This document shows, in pieces, positions 23,481 to 34,714 of a stretch of DNA of 64,000 nucleotides; positions within the stretch are counted from its first letter, which is position 1, and the number at the start of each line of letters is the position of its first letter. The DNA is from BP-464 sp045805505. Lineage in GTDB: Bacteria > Actinomycetota > Thermoleophilia > Solirubrobacterales > Solirubrobacteraceae. The DNA lies in the NCBI GenBank assembly GCA_045805505.1, contig JBJMLA010000003.1, positions 19,188 to 83,187 on the forward strand. The letters run 5' to 3'. A program made the translations under genes and the position numbers. A model generated the notes under the pieces. It saw nothing but the letters and a program-made list of their open reading frames with translations. It made no database searches and was not told where the DNA came from.

Positions 23481-25690
23481 GGGTGGCGGATCCCCGCGAG
23501 CGGGTCGGCCGAGTAGTCGGCCTTCGGCGACTTGGTGTCGGTGTCGCAGAAGCCGTGGCACGTGTCGACGATGCGGCTGTCGGTCGACAGGAACGCCGAC
23601 TTCATCGCCCGCGCCGCGACGGTGTTGCGCACCCACTCGTGCGGGTCGTCGTCGATCGAGTCGTCCTGGGCCACGTTGCCCAGCGGCGACGGCCGCGAGC
23701 CGCCGTCCCACACCGTCAGCACCGAGGACGTCGTGTCGTTGGCGCCGTCGATGAAGCCCAGGCCGGTCCACGGCTCGAGCTCCCACGTCCGCCACGGCCG
23801 CAGCATGCTCCGCTTGAGCACCTTGGCGCCGATCGAGCGCGCCTCGACCTCGGCGGCGAAGTTCGACACCTGGTGGTCGCCGTAGCCCGCCATCAGCATG
23901 ACCTCGTGGGCCGGCGTGTTCGGGTACGGGTCGTCGGTCATGTGCTGCGCGTAGCCATCGGGCTCGGCGCGGTCCCACAGCATCTGCATCAGGTCGAAGA
24001 GCAGCATCCGCTCGTTGAACTGCGGATACGCCGTGTAGAGCGGCCAGGCGTACTCGAGGCCGTTGGTCGGGTCATCGGGCGTCGGCGACGGCGCGTGATC
24101 GCCCGTCCCGAAGTCCGTCGAGCGCGTCAGCAGCGTCGAGTAGTTCATGCCCAGCACACCGAGCGTCGCCCGGTTGAAGTCCGGCGCCACCGCGGTCAGC
24201 GCACCGCCGATGATGCCGCCCTGGCTGTTGCCGTCGTAGAACAGCCGGTCGGTGTCCAGGATGCACTTGCCGTCCTTCTGGAACGCCGCCTGGCTGCACA
24301 GCCCGTCCGGATGGATCATCAGCCGGCCGAGGTAGAGGAAGTTGAGCATCCCCTGCTGGACGCGGTCGGCCAGCGTGTTGAACGACGACGTGTCGAGCAG
24401 GATCGTCGCCACGTTGGGCACGTCCTCGGTCGCCATGCCGGCCCACGCCGTCGCGCAGAAGCTGAAGTTGTGCTCGGCCATCATGTTCTTGAGCTGGCCC
24501 TGGCCGACCTCGCCGTAGCCGCCGAACAGGCCGTGGCCGTAGAGCGAGGGGCGCGTCGTGCCGGGGTTGTCGAAGGCGACCTTCGGGATCCGGCAGCGGA
24601 AGTCGACCTTCATGACGTTGCCGGGGATCTGCAGCGGCAGGTTCGTCGTCGGGTCGAGCACGAAGTGCGACTGGGCCGGCAGGCAGCCGGGGGTGCTCAG
24701 GTAGCACGGGACGTCGATCGTGCCCTTGACGTCGTAGGCGATCGGCCCGTCCTCGCCGCCGGGGCACTCCGCGTCGGCGACCACCAGGTCGCCCTGCAGC
24801 GGCCCGCGGTCGGGGCAGCCGACGTCGATGACGCGGTTGAGCGTGAACGCCGGCGCCTTGCCCTGCACCTTCATGTCGGCGAGGTTCGTGTCGCCGAGCT
24901 GGGCGAACGCGTCGTCGCGGATGTGCAGCATCCGCCCGGCGATGTTCTGACCGGACGCGACGGTGAAGTCCCAGGCCTGGGTCAGGGTCTTGCGCTCGAT
25001 GCCCGCGCCGTCGAGGGTCTTGAACAGGTCCTCGAAGTGCGCGCGGCGCTGTTCGTCGAGGGGGTTGGAGAGCGTCGCGCCCTTGTCGCGGAAGTTCGCG
25101 AACGTGGCGTCGGCGGCGTAGCCGGGCAGGCGCAGCGCGACGATGTAGCGGTGGCCCTCGAGGAGGTTCTTGCCCGGGCGCACGATGAGGACGCGGTCGG
25201 CGGGCGCCGCGTCGAGCCCGTCGATCGAGTGGTCGAGCTCGGCCCAGACGAGCTGCTTCTCCCCCGTGGCCGCGTCGATGACCGCGATGGGCGTGTCGCC
25301 CTGCAGCGAGACGTCCGGGTTCCACAGGCGGGGCGCGCCGAGGGCCTCGAGCTGGGCGTCCTCGTCGAGCCCGGCGATCTTGGTGATGATCATCGAGCCC
25401 GGGCTGAACCCGTCGGCGCGGTTCCAGTCGGTCGGGTCCATCGGCTTGCCCGCGCGGTTGCGCGGCATGGCCAGCAGGCTCAGGTCTACCTGGCGGCCGG
25501 TCGCGGTGTCGGCCGGCTTCGTGTAGAGGTCGTTGGGGAACGGCAGCAGGCACGCGGTGGAGTCGATCGAGTCGCAACCCGTGACGTTGGGCAGCGGGCT
25601 CTGCTGCTCGGGCGGTGCCGCGAAGGCGGTGGCGGCGGTCAGCGACAGGCCGGCGAGCGCGGCGAGCAGTGCTCCGTGGCAGCGGTTCAT
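23477..25690 (-). CDS. Large secreted alpha/beta-hydrolase-like protein
   Basis: 737 residues from the ATG at 25690, which begins a signal peptide (cleavage likely after ATAFA, about residue 24). A GGAGG tract sits right before the start. The N-terminal region has LLPFPNDLYTKP, seen in lipase-like secreted proteins. Later come LYGHGLFGGYGE (oxyanion region), the nucleophile elbow GNSQGG and GYGDHQV as a likely catalytic His. Eight or more Cys are spaced through the mature part, so disulphides are likely. Substrate unknown; esterase or lipase activity is the best guess. Stop overlaps the GT2 stop by 4 bp. Confidence 0.65.
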   Translation of the reverse strand: MNRCHGALLAALAGLSLTAATAFAAPPEQQSPLPNVTGCDSIDSTACLLPFPNDLYTKPADTATGRQVDLSLLAMPRNRAGKPMDPTDWNRADGFSPGSMIITKIAGLDEDAQLEALGAPRLWNPDVSLQGDTPIAVIDAATGEKQLVWAELDHSIDGLDAAPADRVLIVRPGKNLLEGHRYIVALRLPGYAADATFANFRDKGATLSNPLDEQRRAHFEDLFKTLDGAGIERKTLTQAWDFTVASGQNIAGRMLHIRDDAFAQLGDTNLADMKVQGKAPAFTLNRVIDVGCPDRGPLQGDLVVADAECPGGEDGPIAYDVKGTIDVPCYLSTPGCLPAQSHFVLDPTTNLPLQIPGNVMKVDFRCRIPKVAFDNPGTTRPSLYGHGLFGGYGEVGQGQLKNMMAEHNFSFCATAWAGMATEDVPNVATILLDTSSFNTLADRVQQGMLNFLYLGRLMIHPDGLCSQAAFQKDGKCILDTDRLFYDGNSQGGIIGGALTAVAPDFNRATLGVLGMNYSTLLTRSTDFGTGDHAPSPTPDDPTNGLEYAWPLYTAYPQFNERMLLFDLMQMLWDRAEPDGYAQHMTDDPYPNTPAHEVMLMAGYGDHQVSNFAAEVEARSIGAKVLKRSMLRPWRTWELEPWTGLGFIDGANDTTSSVLTVWDGGSRPSPLGNVAQDDSIDDDPHEWVRNTVAARAMKSAFLSTDSRIVDTCHGFCDTDTKSPKADYSADPLAGIRHP

Positions 25691-25774
25691 GCCTCCTAGA
25701 CGACGGCTCCGCCCAAAACTTGCGCACAGCGAACTCTCAGACGCCTCCCAGGCTTCGGGACGAAAGTAGCGGCC

Positions 25775-27682
25775 ATGCACCAGCTGCTGATCGTCCTCGG
25801 CGTCCTGTCGGTCGCCACCTCGCCGGCCTCGGCGGCCACCATCTCCGTGACCACCACCGCCGACAGCGTCATCGTCGACGGCCGGTGCTCGTTGCGTGAA
25901 GCCGTCACCGCTGCCAACTTCAACGCCTCGAGCGACTGCACGCCGGGCTCGCCCAGCGGTCGCGACTTCGTCGTGCTCCCGGCCGGGACCTTCACCCTGA
26001 CCGGCACGTCGGGCGACGACGTCAACGCGACGGGCGATCTCGACGTCCGCAATCCGAGCAGCGCGAACCCGAACGCCAACCTGACCATCCAGGGAGCCGG
26101 CGACGGCGCGAGCGGCACGATCATCGACGCCGGCCATGTCGATCGCGCGATCGAGGTCCACGACGACGGCAGTGCCACGTCGATGGACGTCGCGGTCGAG
26201 TCGCTGACCATCCGCAACGGCTCGGTCACCGCGTCCACCGGCACCGTCGCCGACGACGGCGGCGCGATCCTCATGCGCGACGGCAACGGATCCATCTCGG
26301 TGACCGACGCGACGATCAGCGCCAGCAGCGCGAGCCGCTGGGGCGGTGCGATCTCGTTCGACAACTCGACCAACGGCACCGGCGGATCGGTCAACGTGCT
26401 GCGCAGTGAGCTGCTTGGCAACTCGGCGGTCAAGGGCGGTGCGATCTGGACCCGGAACGCCGGCTCCGGTGACAGCAACGACGGCGGCCAGGCGCGGATC
26501 TTCCGGAGCCTGCTCGCGGGCAACACGGCGTCGAACACGGGCGGCGCGATCTACATCCGCGGCGCGGCCGACGGGTCCGACACATCGGGCGCCGAGATCA
26601 TCAACTCGACCCTGACGGGCAACGCCGCCGTCAACGGCGGCGGCGCCGTGGCCTTCGGCTCCGGGTTCTCCCAGCTCGAGGTGGCGTTCTCCACGATCGC
26701 CGCCAACACGGCCACCACCGCCAACCGGGCGGGAGGCATCCAGACCGACGGCACCGGCGGGCTGCAGATCGTCCGCTTCCGCGGAGCGGTACTGAGCGGC
26801 AACACGAGCGCGGGCTCGCCGGGCAGCGACCTGAACTGCGCGACGACGGCCAGCGGATCGACGGGCCTGTTCGCCACCAACGGCAACAGCGTCAGCCAGG
26901 GCTACAACCTGGAGAGCAGCGCGTCGTGCGGTCTCGCCGCCGGGACCGACCACACGACGACGGACCCGAAGCTCGGCGCCCTGGCCGACAACGGCGGACC
27001 GACCCGGACCATGACGCTGCCGGCGGGCAGCCCCGCCCGCGGCCTCGCACCGCCCGCGTCGTGCACCGACACCTACGGCAACCTGCTGACGACCGACCAG
27101 CGCGGGCTCGTCCGCCCCGTGCTGGGCACCTGCGACGCGGGCGCCGTCGAGCTCCAGGACACCGACGCCGACGGGATCCTCGACGACGCCGACAACTGCC
27201 CGGCCGCGGCGAACGCCGGGCAGTCAGACGTCGACGGCGACGCGATCGGCGACGCCTGCGACCCCACCGACGGCCGGCCGGTCACGACGCCCCCTCCCGC
27301 GACGACGACGCCCGGCACCACGCCACCGGCCACCACCCCGCCCGCGGCCGACACCACCGCGCCGGTGCTCTCGGCGCTGCGCGGGACGGCCGGCCGCGCC
27401 GGCTGGAGCCTCACCGAGGCGGCCACCGTCCGCCTGCGCCTCGTACGGCTCGGCGGCGGCCGGCGGGTCGGCGGCTCGTGCGTCAGGAAGACGGCGAAGC
27501 TGCGCAGGAAGCCGGCGTGCGATCTGCCCGTCCGCTCCTCCAGCGTCGCGGCAGCGAGCGGCGCCGGCCACGCGACGTTCCCGAAGAAGCTCGTGAAGGG
27601 CCGCTACCGACTCACCGCGACGCCGACCGACGCCGCCGGCAACCGCGGCGCAAGAGTGGCCGTCACGTTCCGCGTGCGCTGA
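25775..27682 (+). CDS. Secreted CSLREA / choice-of-anchor Q beta-helix protein
   Basis: 635 residues. Signal peptide (MHQLLIVLGVLSVATSPASA), then the CSLREA motif (GRCSLREAVTAAN), then a right-handed beta-helix region rich in NNT/GGAI turns (about 75-340). A choice-of-anchor Q-type end follows (LGALADNGGPTRTM, CDAGAVE). Two calcium-binding thrombospondin type 3 repeats (DTDADGILDDADNC, SDVDGDAIGDACD), a Thr/Pro linker and a C-terminal beta domain complete it. It is a surface or matrix protein without visible enzyme motif. Divergent from the hydrolase gene with an 84-bp gap. Confidence 0.82.
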   Translation: MHQLLIVLGVLSVATSPASAATISVTTTADSVIVDGRCSLREAVTAANFNASSDCTPGSPSGRDFVVLPAGTFTLTGTSGDDVNATGDLDVRNPSSANPNANLTIQGAGDGASGTIIDAGHVDRAIEVHDDGSATSMDVAVESLTIRNGSVTASTGTVADDGGAILMRDGNGSISVTDATISASSASRWGGAISFDNSTNGTGGSVNVLRSELLGNSAVKGGAIWTRNAGSGDSNDGGQARIFRSLLAGNTASNTGGAIYIRGAADGSDTSGAEIINSTLTGNAAVNGGGAVAFGSGFSQLEVAFSTIAANTATTANRAGGIQTDGTGGLQIVRFRGAVLSGNTSAGSPGSDLNCATTASGSTGLFATNGNSVSQGYNLESSASCGLAAGTDHTTTDPKLGALADNGGPTRTMTLPAGSPARGLAPPASCTDTYGNLLTTDQRGLVRPVLGTCDAGAVELQDTDADGILDDADNCPAAANAGQSDVDGDAIGDACDPTDGRPVTTPPPATTTPGTTPPATTPPAADTTAPVLSALRGTAGRAGWSLTEAATVRLRLVRLGGGRRVGGSCVRKTAKLRRKPACDLPVRSSSVAAASGAGHATFPKKLVKGRYRLTATPTDAAGNRGARVAVTFRVR

Positions 27683-27692
27683 CCCGGCCGGC

Positions 27693-29831
27693 TCAGGCGC
27701 GCTTGAGCGTCAGCTTCCGCGTCGTCTTCTTCGTCCCTCCGGCCGGGGCGAACGTCGCCAGCGTCTTGACGGACCTCTTGCGCTTGAGCAGCGTGCGCCC
27801 CTTCGCCGAGAGCGTCAGCCGCACGCGCACCGTCTTGCCCGCCGCGACGTCGTAGGTCTTGGAGGCGAGCGCCAGCACGTGCTTCTTCTTGGCCGCCGAC
27901 ACCGCGGTCGCCGTCCGCAGCTTGAGCACGCCCCGGCAGGCCGCACCGCCCGCCGCGCAGCGCAGCCGTAGGACGAAGCGCCCCTTCTTGTCGACCTTGG
28001 CCGTCTTGCTGAGCAGGGCCGGAGCCGGCGGAGGCTTGACCACCGGCGGCGTGATCACCGGCGGCGGCGCGGCGCCGACCGTCAGCGCCGCCGTCGCCGC
28101 CGACGAGCCGTTGGTGCCGTCGCTGGCCGAGAACGTGAACGCGTCGGCTCCGCTGTAGCCGGCGGCGGGCGTGTAGGTGGCCTTGCCGGCGCTGACCGGG
28201 CCGACGGTTCCGTGCGACGCCGATCCCGCCGTGATGCTCACCGCGTCGCCGTTGGGGTCAGAGCAGGTGAGCGTGACCTCCACCGGGGTCTGGAAGGCCG
28301 TCGACGCCGACGACCCTGAGCAGACGGGCGGCACCTGCCGCTCGAACGCCGCCACGGCATGCGCGGCGCCGACGGTGTAGAGGATCCGCCCTCCGGGGCT
28401 GATCTCCGCCGCCGTTCCCGTCCCGACGCCGCGCACGTCCGCGCACCCGAGCATCCCGGGATCGCCGGTGGCGGTCCCGGTCTCGCTGATGCATCCGCGC
28501 ACCGTCGCGTCCTGGCTCAGGGCGCCCGTGGTCGTGTTGAGGTCGAGCACCGACCATTCCCGGCCCTCGTAGCCACCCACGTACAGGGTGGTCTGTTCCG
28601 GGCCCTCGATCAACGCGTACGCGCCGTCAAGCGCCCGCGCATCGGTGCACACGCCGGCCACCGCGCCGCCGTTGTCGTAGCCGCCGCCGTCGTTGCTCAA
28701 GCAGGCGGCCAGACCCGGGAGCTGCGTCAGCGCGCCGGTCGTCGCGTCACGGCTGAAGACGGCAATCGAATCGCGGCTGTAGTTCGTCGAGTAGACGAAG
28801 CGGCCATCGCGGCTGACCAGGATGCGGTAGTCGCCGGGCGACAGGATGTCCTGACAGCCCACCGCACCGGCGTCGCCCGTGGCCACGCCGTCGCTCGTCA
28901 GGCAGCCCGGCGGACCGTCCAGCTGGGCGAGCGAGCCGTCGGCCGCGACGCTGAACGCCGCGATCTCCGCCGATCCGTCCGAGGCGACGTAAGCGAACTT
29001 GCCGTCGGGACTGAGCGACATGCCGACCGGGCTGCTGATCGCGCGCGCGTCGACGCAGCCGAGGTTGCCGGGGTCCCCGGCCCCCGCCGAGCCTGTGTTC
29101 GACAGGCAGCCCGCGGTCGTCGCGGCCTGGCTCACCGCGCCTGAGACGGCGTCGCGCTGGAGCACGACGACCCGCCCGGACGATCCCATGGCGTAGAGCG
29201 CACGTCCGTCGGGATGAAGGACCAGCTGGTAGGCCCCTCCGAAGCCGCGGCCGTCGAGGCACCCCACGGCGCCCGCGTCGCCCGTGGCGGTCCCGTCGTT
29301 GCTGATGCAGCCCGCGGTGCCGGGCAGCTGTGTCAGCGCGCCGGTTGCGAGGTCGCGTGAGAACGCGGCGACCTGGGTGCTCTCGCTGTAGACATAGAGG
29401 AACCTGCCGTCGCCGGAGATCTCGGCGTCCTCCGGCGCGCCGAGGGCCCGCACGTCCGTGCAGCCGATCGCGCCCTCGTCACCGCCGACCGTGCTGCCGT
29501 CGTCGTTGTAACAGCCGGTCGGCGTCGCGGCCTGCGCCAGGGCTCCGGTCGCGGTGTCGATCGAGAACACGAGCAGCCCCTCGGTGTCGCTGGCCACGTA
29601 GAGGAACCGCCCGTCCGGGCTGATCGCGCTGCCGTAGGCGGACTGGATGCCGCGGACGTTGGTGCACGCCCCCGAGGTGTTGCCGGCGTTGATGGCGAAG
29701 CCGTCGTCCGTGTAGCAGCCCGCATCTCCTGCGAGCTGGGTCAGCGACCCGGTGACCGCCGGGGCCGCAAGGGCAGGCGCAGCGAACAGCCCGGCGAAGG
29801 CGAGGGCGCAGAGACAGGCGATCCGTGGCAT
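27693..29831 (-). CDS. Secreted beta-propeller protein with Ig-like and clade-type C-terminal domain (copy A)
   Basis: 712 residues. Signal peptide (to APALA, about 22), then about seven lactonase/YncE-like blades. Each has a GC-x-(S/N)DDG segment, a C-x-D-x-R segment, an SPDGRFLYV strand and a TGAL turn. An Ig/cadherin-like domain follows (VEVTLTCSDPNGDAVSITAG to TAALTVG), then a Pro linker and a basic C-terminal beta domain starting KTAKVDKKGRFVLRLRC. Two Cys per blade suggest disulphide-braced blades. No enzyme residues can be named. It is a close paralogue of the gene at 30772-32841. Confidence 0.8.
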   Translation of the reverse strand: MPRIACLCALAFAGLFAAPALAAPAVTGSLTQLAGDAGCYTDDGFAINAGNTSGACTNVRGIQSAYGSAISPDGRFLYVASDTEGLLVFSIDTATGALAQAATPTGCYNDDGSTVGGDEGAIGCTDVRALGAPEDAEISGDGRFLYVYSESTQVAAFSRDLATGALTQLPGTAGCISNDGTATGDAGAVGCLDGRGFGGAYQLVLHPDGRALYAMGSSGRVVVLQRDAVSGAVSQAATTAGCLSNTGSAGAGDPGNLGCVDARAISSPVGMSLSPDGKFAYVASDGSAEIAAFSVAADGSLAQLDGPPGCLTSDGVATGDAGAVGCQDILSPGDYRILVSRDGRFVYSTNYSRDSIAVFSRDATTGALTQLPGLAACLSNDGGGYDNGGAVAGVCTDARALDGAYALIEGPEQTTLYVGGYEGREWSVLDLNTTTGALSQDATVRGCISETGTATGDPGMLGCADVRGVGTGTAAEISPGGRILYTVGAAHAVAAFERQVPPVCSGSSASTAFQTPVEVTLTCSDPNGDAVSITAGSASHGTVGPVSAGKATYTPAAGYSGADAFTFSASDGTNGSSAATAALTVGAAPPPVITPPVVKPPPAPALLSKTAKVDKKGRFVLRLRCAAGGAACRGVLKLRTATAVSAAKKKHVLALASKTYDVAAGKTVRVRLTLSAKGRTLLKRKRSVKTLATFAPAGGTKKTTRKLTLKRA

Positions 29832-29838
29832 GCGGGCG

Positions 29839-29868
29839 ACCGTATGGGCAACCGAATCGTTGCGTCAA
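29839..29868 (-). promoter_or_regulatory. Promoter of propeller gene copy A
   Basis: TTGACG (29863-29868), 18-bp spacer, TACGGT (29839-29844), then 7 nt to the ATG at 29831. A nearly ideal sigma70-type promoter giving a leaderless message. Copy B has the same hexamers and spacing. Confidence 0.75.
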
Positions 29869-29905
29869 CGCCGGATTCCGGTGTCTCGGCGAGCCGGCTC
29901 GTGCG

Positions 29906-30733
29906 CTAGGCGACGTCGAAGACCTCGGGATCGGGCCCGACGCGCTCTCCGCGGTCGAGCCCGGCGAGGCGGTCCATCTCGTCGCTCGTCAGCTCGAAGC
30001 CGAAGAGGTCGAAGTTCTCGGCGATGCGCGACGGCGTGACCGATTTCGGGATGACCACGCAACCCAGCTGGAGGTGCCAGCGCAGCACGACCTGACCGGG
30101 GGTCTTCCCGTGCTCATCGGCGATGGCCGTGATGACCGGGTCGTCGAGCACCGCCCCCTGGGCCAGCGGGCTCCACGACTCGGTGACGATGCCGCGGCGC
30201 TCGTGCTCGGCACGCAACTCCGACTGCTGCAGGTAGGGCTGGAGCTCGACCTGGTTGACCGCGGGCGTCACGCCGGTGGCGCCGACGATCCGCTCGAGGT
30301 GCTGCGGGTGGAAGTTCGACACGCCGATCTCCGTGGCGAGTCCCTCGGCCTGCAGCTCGACCAGCGTCTCCCACGTCTCGAGGTAGAGATCCTTGGACGG
30401 CAGCGGCCAATGGATGAGGTAGAGGTCGACGCGATCGAGCCCGAGCCGCTCGAGCGACTTCTCGCAGGCCCGCCGCGCCGCGTCGCGACCCTGGTCGGAG
30501 TTCCAGCACTTCGTCGTGACGAAGACGTCCTCGCGCGCCAGGCCCGACGAGCGAACGGCCTCACCGACGCCCTTCTCGTTGCGGTAGGCCGCCGCCGTGT
30601 CGATGTGCCGGTAGCCGGCCGCGAACGCGCGACCCACCACCTCGGCCGTGTCGTCGGGTGGGATCTGGAAGACGCCGAAGCCCAGCTGGGGGATCTCGGT
30701 GCCGTTGCGCAGTGCGATGGTGGGGACGCTCAT
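29906..30733 (-). CDS. Aldo/keto reductase family oxidoreductase
   Basis: 275 residues of the (beta/alpha)8 AKR fold. The catalytic tetrad is Asp45, Tyr50, Lys75 and His108 (HIDTAAAYRNE, TTKCWN, LIHWPLP). The NADPH-binding end IPKSVTPSRIAENFD is present. It is closest in pattern to 2,5-diketo-gluconate reductase/prostaglandin-F-synthase-like AKR5 enzymes; substrate unknown. The ATG at 30733 begins the family's usual IALRNGTEIPQLGFG. It lies between two paralogous secreted propeller genes on the same strand, 38 bp after copy B's end. Confidence 0.92.
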   Translation of the reverse strand: MSVPTIALRNGTEIPQLGFGVFQIPPDDTAEVVGRAFAAGYRHIDTAAAYRNEKGVGEAVRSSGLAREDVFVTTKCWNSDQGRDAARRACEKSLERLGLDRVDLYLIHWPLPSKDLYLETWETLVELQAEGLATEIGVSNFHPQHLERIVGATGVTPAVNQVELQPYLQQSELRAEHERRGIVTESWSPLAQGAVLDDPVITAIADEHGKTPGQVVLRWHLQLGCVVIPKSVTPSRIAENFDLFGFELTSDEMDRLAGLDRGERVGPDPEVFDVA

Positions 30734-30771
30734 CTTCTCGGGGTGACCGCCAGGGCCGTCGGTCAAACGGC

Positions 30772-32841
30772 TCAGGCGCGCTTGAGCGTCAGCTTCCTCG
30801 TCGTCTTCTTCCCGCCGCCCGCGGGCGCGAACGTGGCCAGGGCCTTGATCGTGCCCTTCTTCTTGAGCAGCCTGCGCCCCTTCGCGCTCAGGGTCAGCCG
30901 GACGGTGGCGCTCTTGCCGGCCGCGACCGTGTAGGCCTTCGCCGCCAGCGCCAGAACGCGCTTCTTGGCCGCCGACACCGCCGAGGCCGTCCGCACCTTC
31001 ACGTTGCCGCGGCACGCCCCGCCCCCGGCCGGGCATGACAGCTTCAGCACGAACCGGCCCTTCTTGTCGACCTTCGCCGTCCCGCCCAGCAGCGCAGGCG
31101 TACCCGTCGCCAGGACCGGCGGCGTCGTCACCGGCGGCGTCGTCACCGGCGGCGTCGTGGCCGGCGCCGCGCCCACGGTGAGCGCGGCCGTCACCGCGCC
31201 CGACGCGTTGGCCCCGTCGCTCGCGGAGTAGGAGAAGGCGTCGGCCCCGGAGTAACCCGTGGTCGGCGTATAGGTCACCTTGCCGGCGATGACCGCGCCG
31301 AGCGAACCGTGTGCCGGTGCGGCCGGCGTGATGGTCAGCGCGTCGCCGTTGGCGTCCGAGCAGTTGAGCGTGACCGCGACCGGAGCGCCGAACGCCGTCG
31401 ACGCCGACGTGTTCGAGCAGACCGGCGGCACGCCGCGGCTGAACGACACCGGGCCGTAGGCGCCGATGGCGTAGACGAACGCGTTGTCGGAGCTGACCGC
31501 GATCGCGTTGATGGCAACCATCGAGCGGCCGTCGACGCAGGTCGCGCCCGTGCCGGTGTTGCTGACGCAGCCGCGCAGGCCGGAGGCCTGGGTCAGGAAG
31601 CCCGTGGCCGGGTCACGGTCGAGCACGGCGACCGACCCGTTGGTGGCGGCTCCCGCGACGTAGACGGTCCTCCCGTCGGGCGCAATGGCGAGGTTCCACA
31701 GCACCTCCAGCGAGCGGCCGTCGGTGCACATCCCGCTGTTGCCGGTCTCACTGATGCACGAAGCGCTCGTGTCGGGCTGGCTCAGGAGTCCCGACGCGGG
31801 GTCGCGCACGAACATGCTCACCGTGTTGAGCGACGGGTTGCTGTTCGCGGCGTAGACGTGTTTGCCGTCCGGCGAAATCATGGCGTAGTAGTCACCCACC
31901 GCACGGATGTCGGTGCACGTCGTGGGCTCTCCGCCCGTCGCGCCTTGGGCGTTGCCGTCCTCGCTCAGGCAGCCGATCTGCGTCAGCGCCCCCGTGGTCT
32001 GATCGATGGAGTACTCGCCCATCTCGTTGCTGCCCGACTGCGTGTAGAGCTGCTTGCCGTCGGGGCTGACCACGAGGCCGCCGCCCTGGTTCATGGCGCG
32101 GACGTTCGTGCAGCCCCCCGAGACGAGACCGGGATCGAGGTGGTCCCCGGTGTCCGTGTAGCAGCCGGTCACGCCGCTCGGCTGGTCCAGGCCGCCGTCG
32201 GAGCCCACGGCGAACATGACCACGCCATCGTTGTTGTAGAGGAGGCCACCGGCGTTCACGGCATTGGCAGTCGCGTAGAGCGTCCGGCCGTCGCGCGCGA
32301 AGGCGAGGTCGTAGGTTTCGTAGAGCCCGCGGGTGTTCTCCGTGCAGGGCGTCCCTTCGTCCGACGTGCCGTTGTTCGCTGCGCAGTCCTGGTAGGTCAG
32401 CATGCCGGTGGAGGCGTTCCGGGCGAAGATCGCGATCTGCTGCGTGCCGCCGACATAGACGTGGGACCCGTCGGGCGAGACCTCGACGCTGTAGGCGCCG
32501 AGGAGCGCAGTCGAGTCGGCGCAGTCCGGGCTGCCGTCGGGCGAGTTCCCGTCGGTGGAGAGGCATTGGATCTGGTCGAGGCCGCCGGCGCCGTTGCGTG
32601 ACAGGGCGAGGACGTCGTTCTGGCCCGTGGCATAGACGTTCTTGCCGTCCGGGCTGATCGCGATCGAGTTGGACGAGGTGAAGCCGCGTCCGGCGGCGCA
32701 TCCCTCCGGCCCGCCGAGGTAGTAGACGCAGCCATTGGTGCCGGCCAACTGGCCGATCTCGCCGTGCTGGAGGGCGGCGGATGCCGGGGTCGCGAGGGCG
32801 AGGGTTGCGAGTACGGCAGCGAGGACCGGGCGGAGGGGCAT
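30772..32841 (-). CDS. Secreted beta-propeller protein with Ig-like and clade-type C-terminal domain (copy B)
   Basis: 689 residues, same plan as the copy at 27693-29831. Signal peptide (to PASAA, about 22), seven-blade-like repeats with ISPDGKNVYA strands and paired Cys, an Ig-like domain (VAVTLNCSDANGDALTITP), a VTTPP linker and the C-terminal domain starting GTAKVDKKGRFVLKLSC. The C-terminal domain is almost the same as in copy A at the DNA level, while the blades have diverged. A likely surface or matrix protein. The gene precedes the aldo/keto reductase on the same strand. Confidence 0.8.
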   Translation of the reverse strand: MPLRPVLAAVLATLALATPASAALQHGEIGQLAGTNGCVYYLGGPEGCAAGRGFTSSNSIAISPDGKNVYATGQNDVLALSRNGAGGLDQIQCLSTDGNSPDGSPDCADSTALLGAYSVEVSPDGSHVYVGGTQQIAIFARNASTGMLTYQDCAANNGTSDEGTPCTENTRGLYETYDLAFARDGRTLYATANAVNAGGLLYNNDGVVMFAVGSDGGLDQPSGVTGCYTDTGDHLDPGLVSGGCTNVRAMNQGGGLVVSPDGKQLYTQSGSNEMGEYSIDQTTGALTQIGCLSEDGNAQGATGGEPTTCTDIRAVGDYYAMISPDGKHVYAANSNPSLNTVSMFVRDPASGLLSQPDTSASCISETGNSGMCTDGRSLEVLWNLAIAPDGRTVYVAGAATNGSVAVLDRDPATGFLTQASGLRGCVSNTGTGATCVDGRSMVAINAIAVSSDNAFVYAIGAYGPVSFSRGVPPVCSNTSASTAFGAPVAVTLNCSDANGDALTITPAAPAHGSLGAVIAGKVTYTPTTGYSGADAFSYSASDGANASGAVTAALTVGAAPATTPPVTTPPVTTPPVLATGTPALLGGTAKVDKKGRFVLKLSCPAGGGACRGNVKVRTASAVSAAKKRVLALAAKAYTVAAGKSATVRLTLSAKGRRLLKKKGTIKALATFAPAGGGKKTTRKLTLKRA
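31115..31159. repeat. Tandem 15-bp repeat encoding a Thr/Pro linker
   Basis: Three copies of ACCGGCGGCGTCGTC (last base of copy 3 differs) starting at 31115, 31130 and 31145. On the minus strand they encode the VTTPP linker between the Ig-like and C-terminal domains of propeller copy B. A slippage-prone site that could vary linker length. Confidence 0.8.
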
Positions 32842-32848
32842 GCCGTCG

Positions 32849-32878
32849 ACCGTATGTGGCCTGCTGAGGCCTCGTCAA
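32849..32878 (-). promoter_or_regulatory. Promoter of propeller gene copy B
   Basis: TTGACG (32873-32878), 18-bp spacer, TACGGT (32849-32854), then 7 nt to the ATG at 32841. Same arrangement as copy A, so the promoter was duplicated with the gene or both obey the same constraint. Confidence 0.75.
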
Positions 32879-32895
32879 CTCCGGATTATGGAGCG

Positions 32896-34707
<1,812 letters not shown>

Positions 34708-34714
34708 GAACGCT

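Noticed and set aside
22182..23978. Minus-strand 598-codon frame across the GT2 gene
   Set aside because: Composition typical of antisense GC-rich frames; the plus strand has catalytic GT2 motifs.
23483..25699. Plus-strand 738-codon frame opposite the secreted hydrolase
   Set aside because: Low-complexity Arg/Gly/Val/Ala composition, no domain, and wholly antisense to a gene with signal peptide and hydrolase motifs. It is a GC-rich shadow frame.
25691..26953. Long N-terminal extension of the hydrolase frame
   Set aside because: The extension is antisense to the CSLREA protein and lacks any domain; the ATG at 25690 begins a clear signal peptide.
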